From positions 62,001 to 126,000 of the forward strand of contig CBFFRP010000352.1 of NCBI GenBank assembly GCA_965644295.1: a stretch of DNA of 64,000 nt, written 5' to 3'. The notes below the pieces were generated by a model. It saw nothing but the letters and a program-made list of their open reading frames with translations, searched no databases and had not been told where the DNA came from. The position numbers were made by a program, and so were the translations under genes. Every line of letters begins with the position of its first letter. The stretch's first letter is position 1. This DNA is from Paraphysomonas bandaiensis (Eukaryota > Chrysophyceae). Below, piece after piece: positions 46,926-58,333 of this stretch.

Positions 46926-47595
46926 GGTCAGGGGGCGAGGGCTCAAGAATGGGTCGAATGTTCCTAACTTGATATGCATGGGCGAGGGTAGATTGGGACC
47001 GGTGTGTCAGGAGATGGCGCGGGCTGCGAGGTGGGCGTGGGGCGAAAGACTAGCTGGCGGAGACAGTGCCATGGCATTTCCACTTGTGCAGGGGTTGTGG
47101 AAGAGGTAGTCGCGTAGGGTGTGGGGTACATCGTACATTGATATGTACTGAATAGTGAATAGGAATGCGAACAATGCGTCAAGCCAATGAGCCCGTGACT
47201 GTAATGTATCTTTAATTTGTTATCCTCGATATTGTAGACACTCTTAGGTCGTACCATGTAGGTCACCAAAAAGCAATGAACATATGTATACGTTACCAGA
47301 TACTGTTACTAAAACTACTTCAACAACAGACATACACGATGTCTCAATACATGAGATCATTACGCTGATTACAATAGAATTGCTGCATTCGTGTATCTTT
47401 GCGACACTAAGCACTAAGCATTGTAACTGATAAAACTTATACAAAAGTTTATTTTACGAATCTTATTGGCCAAACTATTGACGCAACTGATATAGAACAT
47501 TTCAACTTTGTATATTATACTCTGCTCATAGTGTACCTTTCCCCTTGTAAATGCAAACTAAACTACAAAGAGAGATGCGAACATAGTATAATAAA
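46926..47595. other. intergenic region after the Copia element
   Basis: GC-richer for the first 200 bp (a G-rich tract continuing the sequence left of 40116 once the element is ignored), then AT-rich. No gene is supported. Confidence 0.5.
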
Positions 47596-48623
47596 TTACA
47601 CAAATAAATCTGGAACGAGCTCGTGGTCTTGTAAATTGGGATCGACCCTATATTTGGATAAGTCGAATACCCCTGTGTAGCACCATGTTATTCGCAAATG
47701 ATAGTAATAGTAATATTGGAGCACATACCTGTACCAACCAGCACTTCATCATCTATCCAGAAGTTACCAGTATTTTTCGTAGAATCACTGCAAAGTATAG
47801 AATGTGCAGCATCCGCCATAATGTCTACGCTGCGAGAGCGCTTCATCATTTCTTCTCCGCCTAGAATGTTCTGAACTGCTGCCGTGGCTATCGTAGTCCG
47901 CGGCCAGAGGGCATTGACAGCTACTTTCCCCTCCTTCGATTGTTGCATTTCTCCAAAAAGACCAACCACTTGCATAGACATGAGTAACTTGGCGGTAGTG
48001 TACGCAGTACCAGCAAGTTTGAACCAGTGAGGTTGATGAACAGTGTCAATGGGAGGGGCCAAAGTAAGGATATGACCATTGCTGCTTTTCTTAAGATGAG
48101 GGATTGCGTACTTAGAAACCATGAATGTACCGCGGCCATTGATTGAATGCATAAGATCATAGCGACGCATAGAGATGGTCTCTGAAGGCTCAAGGTGGAT
48201 AGCTGAGGCACAGTTGACAAGGATATCAATACCCCCAAAGCGGTTGACTGCTTGCTCTATGGCATCTTTCACGTTCTCCTCGTCCTGAAGATTACACTTC
48301 ACGGCCAGAGCTGAACCCCCAGCCTCTTCGCATTCCTTGGCTGCACTAAATATCGTTCCTTCAAGTTTTGGGTGCGGTTCCACAGTTTTAGCAGCAATGA
48401 CGACATTTGCCCCGTCACGAGCAGCGCGTATTCCGATTGCTAATCCAATTCCCCTAGAACCCCCGCTGATAAAAACTGTTTTCCCCTTAAGATTGCCAAC
48501 ACTTTTCAGTTTTCGGTTCGGCCCGTGCAGGCTACGCTGTACATAAAATCCCTGAGGAAGACTCGAAAATAATCGGCTCTGCACCCCGATACCACTCTGT
48601 TTGGATATAACAAATCGCATCAT
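47596..48623 (-). CDS. HSDL2-like short-chain dehydrogenase
   Basis: Two exons (47729-48623, 47596-47672) around a 56-nt intron close to 324 codons. The N-terminal 40 residues (MMRFVISKQSGIGVQSRLF and on) are basic and amphipathic, like a mitochondrial targeting peptide. A Rossmann fold follows, with the NAD(P) motif SGGSRGIG, NCASAI, and the catalytic AYTTAK pair (Tyr-x3-Lys). The order and C-terminus (ILGGEEMM, then FWIDDEVL, then GVFDLSKY) match hydroxysteroid dehydrogenase-like protein 2. Animal HSDL2 has an added SCP2 sterol-carrier domain; this protein ends before it and has no peroxisome SKL-type end. It probably acts on a fatty-acid or sterol-related alcohol; the substrate is unknown. 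I chose the Met at 48623 because sequence further upstream reads into the promoter. Confidence 0.88.
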
Positions 48624-49174
48624 TTTATAAAAGCACAGTAGGATAGGGACTGGATATATTGGAAGATCGATACACGGCACTGAATATGTAACTATGCATG
48701 CATAGATAGATAGTGTATGCATACTTCACTTCCCCGATCCGAATAATAATACTGTGCATTCGTATACTTCCACTTACGTAACGATAGGAATCTTATGTAT
48801 CAGTACAGTACAAATAGGAAGATACAGTCAGTACACGCTCCAGCAGTATACCGGTATGCAGTACGTATTCCCTAAATAGAGATAACTTCTGGAGTACACC
48901 GTACGATCATCTCCCTACCGCACAGATCCACTCCACTGCATCTGGATCGAACGATTCGAAGTCGGGTGCAGTGCGGTATACTGTATACCCAAAGACAAAG
49001 ACACGGTGACAGCACAGATGGTGTGGTAGAGTAGAGAGCATCACGCCAATGACATCTTCGAGATCCAGATGCATGAAATCAATCCCAATCAATGGTTCAA
49101 CACGAGTATATTATGTCTGTAAGCAGTTCGTTTAAATAGTTTCCTTTAATTGTTTGGTGCGATCTGAGAGCATC
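48624..49174. promoter_or_regulatory. head-to-head promoter spacer, HSDL2-like / beta-helix protein
   Basis: A 551-bp divergent spacer with at least four GTATAC palindromes (near 48762, 48847, 48976 and 48984) and several AGTAC steps. A bidirectional promoter is inferred. Confidence 0.45.
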
Positions 49175-52100
49175 ATGAACGCAATGCATAGTTTAGCTAT
49201 CTTGTGGCTAGCATTGGCTGCTCGTATGGTTCTGTCCTGTGAGACTGTGGTTGATGTCGCCACATATACGGAACTATCTTCAGCTGTAGATTGTAACAGT
49301 GAGCTTATATATGTTGTGGCCAACATCACAATGCCCACAACTCTAATACTGGAACATAAGAGTAACATGTCGTTTGTGGGTAGTGGTAACAGTCTGCTAT
49401 ATTTAAAGATGAGCCAAAGATATTCTATGTTTTCAATCACTAACTGTACCAATATATCTTTTTCTAATCTGGGGGTATTATCTAGACAACGGACTCCGAA
49501 AGGGGTATTTTTCAGCAACTACAGCAGTTTTGTAGTCTCCGATGTGCACAGTATTGATTTAGCAGGGACCATGATGTGGGCCGAATACTCTGATATCAGC
49601 ATATTGTCAAGTACAATATTAGGTAGTACATCAGAGTCTTATGGAGGAGCTGTGTATGTCGATACATCCAGTGTCACAGTCCATGACACGACGATCGCGC
49701 ATTGCAGTTCTTCAATCGCTGGAGGAGCCATTGCATCATTTCGTAGCTCATTGGATATTAGAAGTAGTTGGTTTGATAGCAATGTTGCTGGAGATACTAT
49801 TGGTTCTTTGTCCGATGTCTATGGCGGGGGTGCTATATACGGTGAAGGATCACATGTGCATATTTCTAATAGTGTATTCGACAAGAATACTGCGAATGGT
49901 GTTGGTGGTGCGTTGTGCTTATATGATACTACAGTGATGACCATATCTTCTTCTTTTACAAATAATATTGCCGGTAGTGGGGGTGCTATACTTCTGTCGA
50001 ACAGTAGGCATGAGATGTACGGAAGCATTTTGAAATCTAATGCCGCGTCTATTGCCGGTGGGGACGGCAACGGTGGTGCAATATTTGTCACTGGTACAAA
50101 AGTGAATATGGTGAACGTTTCTTGTTCGGACAATCAATCTCCTGGGTCCGGTGGATGCATGTTTCTGACAATGAATTACTCGCTAATATGTGAGAACTGT
50201 TCGGTCACTAGGTGCTCGGCGGAATTGTATGGAGGTGGAATTGCGACCGTTGGTAAGCAATTAGAGTACGCTTCCCAACTCACATTATTTGGAGATTTGT
50301 GTGAAATTTCTGGCAATGAAGCGATGGCGGGTGGTGGATTATATTTCGTTGACGGAATTTCGTTCATGCAAGGGTGCAGAGTCTCCAATAACACTGCCGA
50401 GATGGGGGCAGCGATGTACATTGCAAGCAATACACAAGTCGAACAACAATATTCTACAATTATTCATAACAGTGCGAGGGGCGGTTCTGGCGCAGGTGTT
50501 TATATAATGGCGTCGGTACTTAACTCTTCATTTTGTGAGTGGAGATGCAATTCTGCTCCAAACTCGGAGTTTGGCGGTGGAATATACGCCGCTGCAGCGA
50601 GTACTTTATATCTAACGGGTGCTATAATGTCAGGAAATGCGGCAGGCTCTGGCAGCGCAATTGCAATATTTGACTTTGCTACGCTATACATTACCGATTC
50701 CAATATAACAAATAATGTGGCTGCAGATTCAGGGACGATCTATGTACGCTCCAACTCGCAACTTGATGTGGTAAGAACCTCAGTCATTTCTAATGACGGA
50801 GGCACAACAGGTATCGATACACTTGCGACATTCGTGAATGCGTTTTTTTGTAATTTTCAAAGTAAAGTTTTCATGCAATTAATACCTTTTCTTGTAGGCG
50901 GCGCGTTAGTGTGCTCTGTGTACTCATTGTGTGAAATGAAATACTCGTCGCTTAAATCGAATTTTGCGGCCACCACTGGGGGCGCTATATATGTGGAGCT
51001 AATGAGCACTGCCTCTCTGTGGTCATGTACACTTAGCGACCACATTGCAAACCAGGGTGGGGGAGCCCTTTTTATCACTACTTACGGTGAGATGAATCTG
51101 TACGATGTTCAAATAAAATCCAGCTTTTCTTTCGGAAAAGGTGGTGCGGCACAAGTATCAGCGTACGGCTCTCTGTACATTTACGACTCACTTCTGGAAG
51201 GGGGAAAGTCAAGTTTAGGCGCTGGCATTCATGCTGAATTTCAGTCGCACTTGACGTTACAAAATGTCACCTTTCATAGTAATGAAGCCCAATATCTTGG
51301 AGTAAGTATTTCCACTGGTATGATTTTGTATGAAACCGGAGGCACTGTTGATGTTGATTACGTGTTCGCCACTTTGACATCTTGTTGAAGTATTGTTCTT
51401 ATTTTTCTCATCATATTCTTATACTTTGTTGATTAGGGCGCGATATCAGCAATGGATGCAATTAGCATCAATGCGACCGATGTCAATTTCTATGGAAATA
51501 GTGCTCTCTATGGAGGCTGTTTGTACGTTTTGATTGAAGTTTTCATCACTATGGACAACTTCCGCGCGACATCCAACTCTGCTACTTTACAGGGTGGCTT
51601 CTTGAAGGGAACAGGACTGATAACAGCCGAACTGTCGCGTGGTCTTGTTGAGCAGCATTCTTCTTCTTATGGTGGAGTGTTCGACTTGTCATCAGATGGT
51701 GTGACTGTGCATGTGGACGATTCCATACTGCGTGAAAATTCAGCAACGTATGAGGGAGGTGTCGCAAGGGTGTCTGACAATTGTAATGTACTGTTCATGA
51801 ATTCCACATTACAGAACAATCGGGCTGCCTTCGGGGGTATGGTATTTGTTTCTGCTGCAGCACTGAATATGTTGGACTGTACTGTATTGAACAATTACGC
51901 CACAGACAACGGTGGCGCGTTCAATGTGAAAAACGGCAATATAACACTTTCTCGAAGCCGATTCGAATATAACACTGCCGCAGAAGAGGGTGGCCTAATG
52001 CTTGCTGAGTCGAGCACGACGTTGCGTGTAATATCATCCCTGGTCACAAGAAGCTCAGTCAATGAAAACGGCGGTGCTTTTTTTTTCAGTGACGGCTGCA

Positions 52101-55100
52101 ATGTAGAGTTCCTGTTTTCTAATTTCAGCGACAACAGAGCTGATGGTCTAGGCGGTGTTGTGTATGATGAAAAATATGGTTCTTATTCTTATGTTGGTTG
52201 CAATTTTAGTAGAAATAATGCCATGGGAGGTGCCGCAATGTATGGAACGAAGGGTTCTACAGTGTTTTTCGAATCTAGCATTTTGGAATCCAATTCGGCG
52301 TCGGATTATGCTCTAGGTGGTGCAGTCCTTTTGGAGAATCCTATCTCTCTTGACGTGCGCAACTCAGTATTTGTTAACTCCACAGGAGGTGTGGGTGGGG
52401 CTATTCACGTGGAGGGTCTGGATACGAGCGTGACGTCCAGCGTGCTGGGCGATACCAGCAATACCGTTGGTGATACCGTGCTTCAACTACCACGTGCACT
52501 GCCATCTCAATCTGAGAGTAGTCCGATATCTATACGCCGCTCGACTTTTATCGACAGCAGGTTTGTTGATGCACTTTCTCCAGGATTCAATTACGATGAT
52601 ACAAGACAGAGCTGTGTGGACTCGTGGAAAAAAGGAAATGGTGGAGCCATTGCCTTTGTAGGAATCCCGGTAGAATCTGTGATTCAGAGTAGCTACTTTA
52701 AAGGTAATGAGGGATGTCATGGAGCGGGACTCTTCGCCTCCTTAAGTAAAACTTTAGTGAATGATACTGTATTTGAAAAGAATGTCGCTCTACTTGCCGG
52801 TGGCGGTATATATTGGGAGATTGAAGACAACGACCCCAGTGTTTCTATGGTGACTACGCTCAATACACTAGACGTGCAGAATTCAGCGGACTATGGCACA
52901 CTTGCAGCAACGAATAGTCATAGACTCAGTACGTTGGGTACAGGAACTCAGTCATCTGGGGAAGTTCTCAATTCTCCGTTCGTTATTAGTATTGAGGTAT
53001 ACCTAGTGCTGCGTTGACTATCTCATTTTTTATACGTATAAATGTAGGATTATTATAACCAGACCATTGTCACGGATAACAAGACTGTAATGATTGCCAT
53101 CAGTCGAGATGAGTCTGTTGTAAGTGGAAGCACAATAGAATTGGCTCACAAAGGAGTTGTATGTTTTGATGAGCTAAAAATAACTGGTCAAATCGGTGGC
53201 TCTGCTACTATCGCATTTGCATCCCTGACCGGAAGTGATGCTATCATGTATGTTTTTCAGTTTCGGTCGTGTGTTGTTGGTGAAATATATCAGAGTGCTG
53301 GAAAAGGGTCATTCAATGAAGATGATGATCAAGAGCTATCGACATGCTATAAATGCCCATCTGGGACTTATGCGCTCAGATCCACGAGCACAATATGCAA
53401 GCCTTGTCCAGATTTTGCTACTTGTCCTGGAGGAAATGTCATCATTGTAGATGAGGGATATTGGAGGTCAGATAATGAATCTGCGGATATCTTAGAATGC
53501 CGAGGAACATCTGCAAAGGCATGTGTGGGAGGAGGTGATGGGGGAAATGTGTGCTCCATTGGTAACACCGGTCCTTACTGTGCGGTCTGCGAAGATGAAT
53601 ATACCAAACAAGTAGATGGTACTTGCAACCAGTGCGCATCACAACAGATGAGTGATTTCGTATTAGCTATGCTTATATGTATACCCATAGTCATTATATT
53701 TGTTGTCGGTGTCCTGTACATTATGCGGGATAAAATTCGAGAGAAATTTGGTGAATTCTACGAGACTGTTCAGGAAAAAATGGAAACTCAAGGGTCTAAG
53801 CTAAAAATACTGTTCGCGTTTGTCCAGATCCTGTCTCAGTTTCCTGGTGTTCTAGGCACTCCTCCTGTCCCTGTATACTCAACGCTCTCCAGCTACCTCG
53901 GTGTTGTATCTTTCGATTTCTTGGACTACTTTAAGCTTGACTGCGAGTACAAAATCAACTTCTACAACAAACTTGTGTTTGTAACGATGCTCCCTATTTT
54001 CATAACTCCTTTTCTATTTGCGTATTTTTACATGAAGCACTTCATTTCGAAACGTTTAAATGCAAATAATCCAGATTTTACCATGTGGGACGCGAAAAGA
54101 CAGTCGACTTATTGGTTTTTGGCTATGATATTTGCGATATTCTCTCCAGCATCTACTGTCATCCTTCAAACGTTTGTGTGTGAGAGATTTGATGACGGGT
54201 CTGTCAAAATGGCGGCCGACTACAGCTTGAATTGTCAAACGTCAGAGTATCGTAAGTATGTGTCATTCGCCTCGGTGATGATACTGGTCTATCCAATAGG
54301 TATTCCTTTACTTTACCTTACGCTCCTTCATCGTAATCTCAAGAAAGTAAATCCTCCCACGAAGGCTGTCGTCAAAGATTCAGAGAGGCACATCGTAAGC
54401 GCAAAAATTATTCAGCTGGAAAAGCTCAACCTACGCAACAACGATGAGTCAATATCGCACTTGTCTTTCTTGTTCGAGAGTTATCGCCCTGGTGCATGGT
54501 ATTTTGAAGTCATTGAGTGTATGCGCCGCTTGCTTTTGACAGCGGTGCCTAGCCTCATCCTCAAGGGGACAGCAGTACAAACAATCATTATACTGATATT
54601 TAGTTTATGCTTCACAGGGTTGTACGCTGAGTTAAAACCCTTTGTTGTGCCAAGTGATTCCTTAGTGGCACTTATATCTGAGTGGGGGGTGACATTGACT
54701 TTGTTGCTGGGACTTGTGTTGCGCGTTGGTGAGCAGGAAGACAGCGTCGATAGTCAGGGTGCAACTATAGTTGGAATTGTAATGGTGGCTGTGAACCTTG
54801 GGATAGTGTTTTTCACGTGTTACACATCAGTGTACAACGATGATGACAAGCACTCTGCAGCGTTATCAAAGTTCAAGGAATCGAAAGCTAAGAAGAAACG
54901 CTCAAGTACTTCATCATTGGAGAAGCGGTCTTCGAGGGTGAACAATTTATTTGTACGCTTTTCTAATAGTATGAAAAGGTTTAGCGCGAACAATGAAAAT
55001 ACGACGAACACAACGCCACAGTCTGCGACTGTTCACAGTCCGTTTTCAAGTAGCATTGAGATGTCCTCACAAGAAAGGCCCAAGACAACACTTTCTTCTG

Positions 55101-55351
55101 ACAATCTTCGGGCCCGAATACAGCAACGGATTGCTGAACAGAACACCTCTGTTGAAAAGGATTCGGACGATGACTCGGATTCGGATGATGATGGTTTCTC
55201 TCCGCGACAATCCTCTACAACAGTAAGAACAGGATCTATCGGTTTTAGAACTTCTTCCTCGCCACGGAAAGGCAACCAAAGGCCGTCCACGATATCACTT
55301 GCTTCTCCCAACACTTCGTCAAGACGAACGTCGAATGATTTTGTCACATAA
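49175..55351 (+). CDS. 1967-aa beta-helix, cysteine-rich, multi-pass membrane protein
   Basis: Four exons (49175-50810, 50898-51301, 51437-52996, 53048-55351) close to 1968 codons. A signal peptide (MNAMHSLAILWLALAARMVLS) leads into about 1150 residues of right-handed parallel beta-helix. It has more than twenty units carrying GGAI/GGG-type turns and NxxA steps like those of chlamydial polymorphic outer-membrane repeats. Next comes a Cys-rich EGF/TNFR-like block (CYKCPSGTYALRSTSTICKP and on). Then follow about seven to nine hydrophobic helices from about residue 1400, the first being FVLAMLICIPIVIIFVVGVLYI, and a cytoplasmic tail rich in Ser, Lys and Asp (DSDDDSDSDDD). Such proteins occur in large families in protists and may be surface receptors, adhesins or TRP-like channels; the role is unknown. 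The third exon junction rejoins a perfect repeat unit at a GTAAGT donor. Confidence 0.85.
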
Positions 55352-55912
55352 GAATATGGATACTCTTTCGGTTGCATCGCCACCCTCCAAATCAAATAGT
55401 GTTCGATTTCAATCCAACACTCATAAATCAGTCGCCGAAACGCAGTGCGGCGAGAACTGAATGGTCATCAATCAGTTGACTCAATATTAAAGGAAATTGA
55501 ACTCTAGCTTGTCAGATATATTCTTGTATATTGTATTACCGTATGATATTAAAAATATAGATAGTATGTTGAGCATGTTGAGCTTTTTGTGTTAACGTTA
55601 TAAATAATTAGAAGTTTTTGTAGTAAGATGTAGTACATAGTTTCAAGGGACCAGAACAGCATGTAATTGCACAGTATTGCTGTGTCCTGAAGTCGACAAT
55701 ACAATCCAAGATTCGTAAGGATAGTATAAGATATATATTGAATGTCTGATTATTAAGAAGCGCAAGCTTGTACGTTGCCGCAACCAACCTAACAACTCGC
55801 GCGACACTAAGCATAACATGACTCTCATCTAGTTAATACTGCATGCACCGACAAATGCTCAACTATACAACACGATTTAGTTAGCTACAGGGGCATACGA
55901 TGAGTTGCGTGT

Positions 55913-56419
55913 TTAAGCCGGATCATACGCTCCTGTCCAATCTACTTGTCCTAACACAAACAAATTGCGGTCGGTGTCTTCGGTATATGTCTCCTGTATA
56001 TGCGGTAGATCTTTAGGGCCTTCTTCAAGGTGGTGTTCACAGCAGCAGGTAGTCTGCAGGGGAGAATAGAGTAGCTCTAGCGCCGGGTCATCCCACGGGC
56101 ACGAAGCGGTCTCACTGCTGGTGCAATTTTGCACACTGACGCATGAAACAGACATCTACCAAAATCTGTTACAAATTCAATCTGACTCCAATGTCTTCCC
56201 TCCATTGTGTGCACTCGTCCAGCAGCACATGCATCCACCTTGCACTCTTCTCTCCGAGTGACTTACAATAGTAGGAAACCATGCACCTTCCCCGCTCGGA
56301 TGAAAACCTACTATAAGAAAGAATAACATAAAAGCACCACGAATGTACCTGACACTGCTTGGAGAACAGTGCCAGAGCCTTGTTATAACCACAATGACCT
56401 GGGTCAGTAGAAACCACAA
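55913..56419 (-). pseudogene. possible gene remnant
   Basis: Two protein-like open frames, 56169-56417 and 55913-56155, lie in succession on the minus strand. A GT-AG pair would remove about 40 nt in the first one. The composition is protein-like (EKSARWMHVLLDECTQWRED, then WDDPALELLYSPL), but no start exon, family or continuous frame could be established. It may be a relic left after repeat insertion. Confidence 0.25.
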
Positions 56420-56559
56420 GACTAGACAGTAGACGTGTGGGAAGACATAACAGGTCTAATCACATCATTGTCATTGCCATTGAGGAAAATTTTGACGCAT
56501 TACCTCGGCCATTGGCCACACAGATACCGAATAATGTGAACTCATACTCAGCATCAATC

Positions 56560-56950
56560 ACTCAAAGCTAACGCAGTGAGCAAGCAGAATGTTGATATAT
56601 ACCTGACATCTGCAGACTTCAGGGTTGTTGAGTCCTTAAGGTGAACATCCCGGATGCTTAGCTTCAGCAGGCAGCCCAATACCCCGGTTACCCTTCAGGT
56701 GGGCCCTGTCCGGGTGCCCTTGAAGTGGGCTCATTCCCGAATGCCTGTTTATTCGTCAGGGCCCAAAGACGTCTACACAAGTGACACTTATTGGTGTCCC
56801 TTGTACCACACAAGCATTCGGCTATATGCGTGGGCAGAAGAATATCTGCTGACTATGTTTGCGGCTCACGTTAGTTTCCCGGAGAAATATTTCTGGTACT
56901 TATCCCCCAGAACACCACGAAAAGGTGCGAGTCCGACTTTGTTGAGGGTA
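56560..56950 (+). repeat. dispersed repeat R1, body with right end
   Basis: Near-identical in block order to 37370-37744, including CCCTTCAGGTGGGC, TTTATTCGTCAGGGCCCAAA, TTGTACCACACAAGC and the right end TTTGTTGAGGG. It lacks the left module at its start; a left module follows directly after it. Confidence 0.8.
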
Positions 56951-57070
56951 GTCAAGCTAGATAAGCATCTCATATTTACTAACTAGTGTAAACTCTTATA
57001 TCCTACTATTTAACGTTACGAGAATTGCTTGTGCGTCATCGCAAGCATCAAGGTGCGACCATTATCGCTA
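56951..57070 (+). repeat. repeat R1 left-end module (inner part)
   Basis: Contains TCCTACTATTTAACGTTACG and the GCAAGCATCAAGGTGCGACC hairpin. It lies tail to head after the R1 body and is followed about 130 bp later by R2, so it probably opens a second element ending at 57696. Confidence 0.65.
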
Positions 57071-57199
57071 TATGATAGATGTGTATATGTAGGGACGTTG
57101 TACAACAAGTGACAGCATGACAAGTGACAGCAGTGATCTAAGTCAACTACTACCACACTGGCACGCTAAAGGCTAAACATACATTTTGTGCAATTTGCA

Positions 57200-57641
57200 T
57201 CTGGGGCTGCTTTATGTGCCTCACAGCAACCAGGGGAAGCAGCAATACACCCTTCTGATTTTGGTGATCTCGTGGCCTGCCCATAGGCATTGTGTCAAGT
57301 GGCTCGGAGGTATGTGGATAGAGGTCTTCTTGCAAAAGGTGTTGATCTGCAGACAGTGAAAAAACGTTGGAGTCGACTCTTCTGCTGTCTTAGCCATATG
57401 GAGGAGTGTGTGTAGTAGGACACCAGTGAAATACGCAAATTTTCTGGTGTATCCAGCAACAGGGAGTCGAGTGGAAGTGTGATGGTACAAGAGAGGCAAC
57501 ATCTGATTGAGGAATGTGGGACTGCGCAACCGCACTAGGGTCACCAAGGTCAAGTACTCTGATGGAGCTATGCACGAGATGAACATGGTTGTGAGGAGAG
57601 AGACTCAGATGCCCTTAGTGTCTATGTTAGTGCAGGGGGGT
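57200..57641. repeat. dispersed repeat R2, copy 2
   Basis: Matches 27020-27503 by shared blocks (AAGTGGCTCGGAGGTATGTG, CTGCTGTCTTAGCCA, GAGGCAACATCTGATTGAGG, GTGCAGGGGGG), with small deletions. It is enclosed by an R1 left module and an R1 tail. Its short minus-strand frames are not shared intact with copy 1. Confidence 0.7.
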
Positions 57642-57696
57642 TAGTTTACCTGAGAAATATCTCCGGTACTTATCCCCCAGAACTTTCGTTGAGGGA
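57642..57696 (+). repeat. repeat R1 right-end fragment
   Basis: Carries the block CGGTACTTATCCCCCAGAAC and then CGTTGAGGG, the same right end as 37744 and 56950, directly after R2. Confidence 0.65.
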
Positions 57697-58333
57697 GATA
57701 CAACAGAATTTAACAATACTTAATAGAGGTATTATGTCTAAAATAATCTTGAAATTTTGTACTATTCTTACTCAATATTGCCTGTGTAAATCGAAGAGGT
57801 GCTGAAACTAACATTTTAATCAGATTTTCTTATGAAACTAGCATACCGAGTCGGGTCAATATGAATCAAGATTTTCAGCGGTTTCTATGTGAATATTAAA
57901 TGATGTTGGTGATTTATTTATTTAGTTCATCTAGTCAGACGACTGAAACATCTCTTGGGTGATCGATGGTAATATGGGCAGAAACTAATCAAGCAATGCA
58001 TATTTAAGCAGATTTATTTGTAGGAAAAATCAACTATCAAGTGTGCTATCTAGCCTGTCGGTATTAAAGTTTATAAACGAATTGCATTGGAGAAATGAGT
58101 TTTCCAGAGCGAAAGACTGTATAGGTAAGAGTGAACTAATGATACAGCTCTTTTACTCTGTACAACAGAATGTGATGCTCATGAGTAGTTATCACACTTT
58201 ACTTTCTTGAGCTCAAGTGCTTCCAAAAACGAGAATATTATACAAAACCTTCTATGCGCACATAAAATGACTGCGTATGAAAAAAAACACTATAAATTCC
58301 CTATGATAAATGAGAGTACAAGAAGTATATATC

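Larger units (their letters stand above)
55352..58333. other. convergent intergenic region rich in repeats
   Basis: This is 3 kb between the 3' ends of the beta-helix gene and the RAD18-like gene. It holds a possible gene remnant (55913-56419), an R1 body, an R1 left module, an R2 copy and an R1 tail. Positions 57700-58333 are AT-rich with nothing recognisable. Confidence 0.6.

Noticed and set aside
48624-48722. N-terminal extension of the HSDL2-like gene to 48722
   Set aside because: Adds promoter-derived sequence; the double Met at 48623 directly precedes a typical targeting peptide.
49154-49174. Start of the beta-helix gene at 49154
   Set aside because: Would use a non-ATG codon; the ATG at 49175 begins a good signal peptide.
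51302-51388. Reading the beta-helix exon through to a stop at 51388
   Set aside because: A GTAAGT donor at 51302 with an acceptor at 51436 rejoins a perfect GGAI repeat unit in frame, so this is intron.
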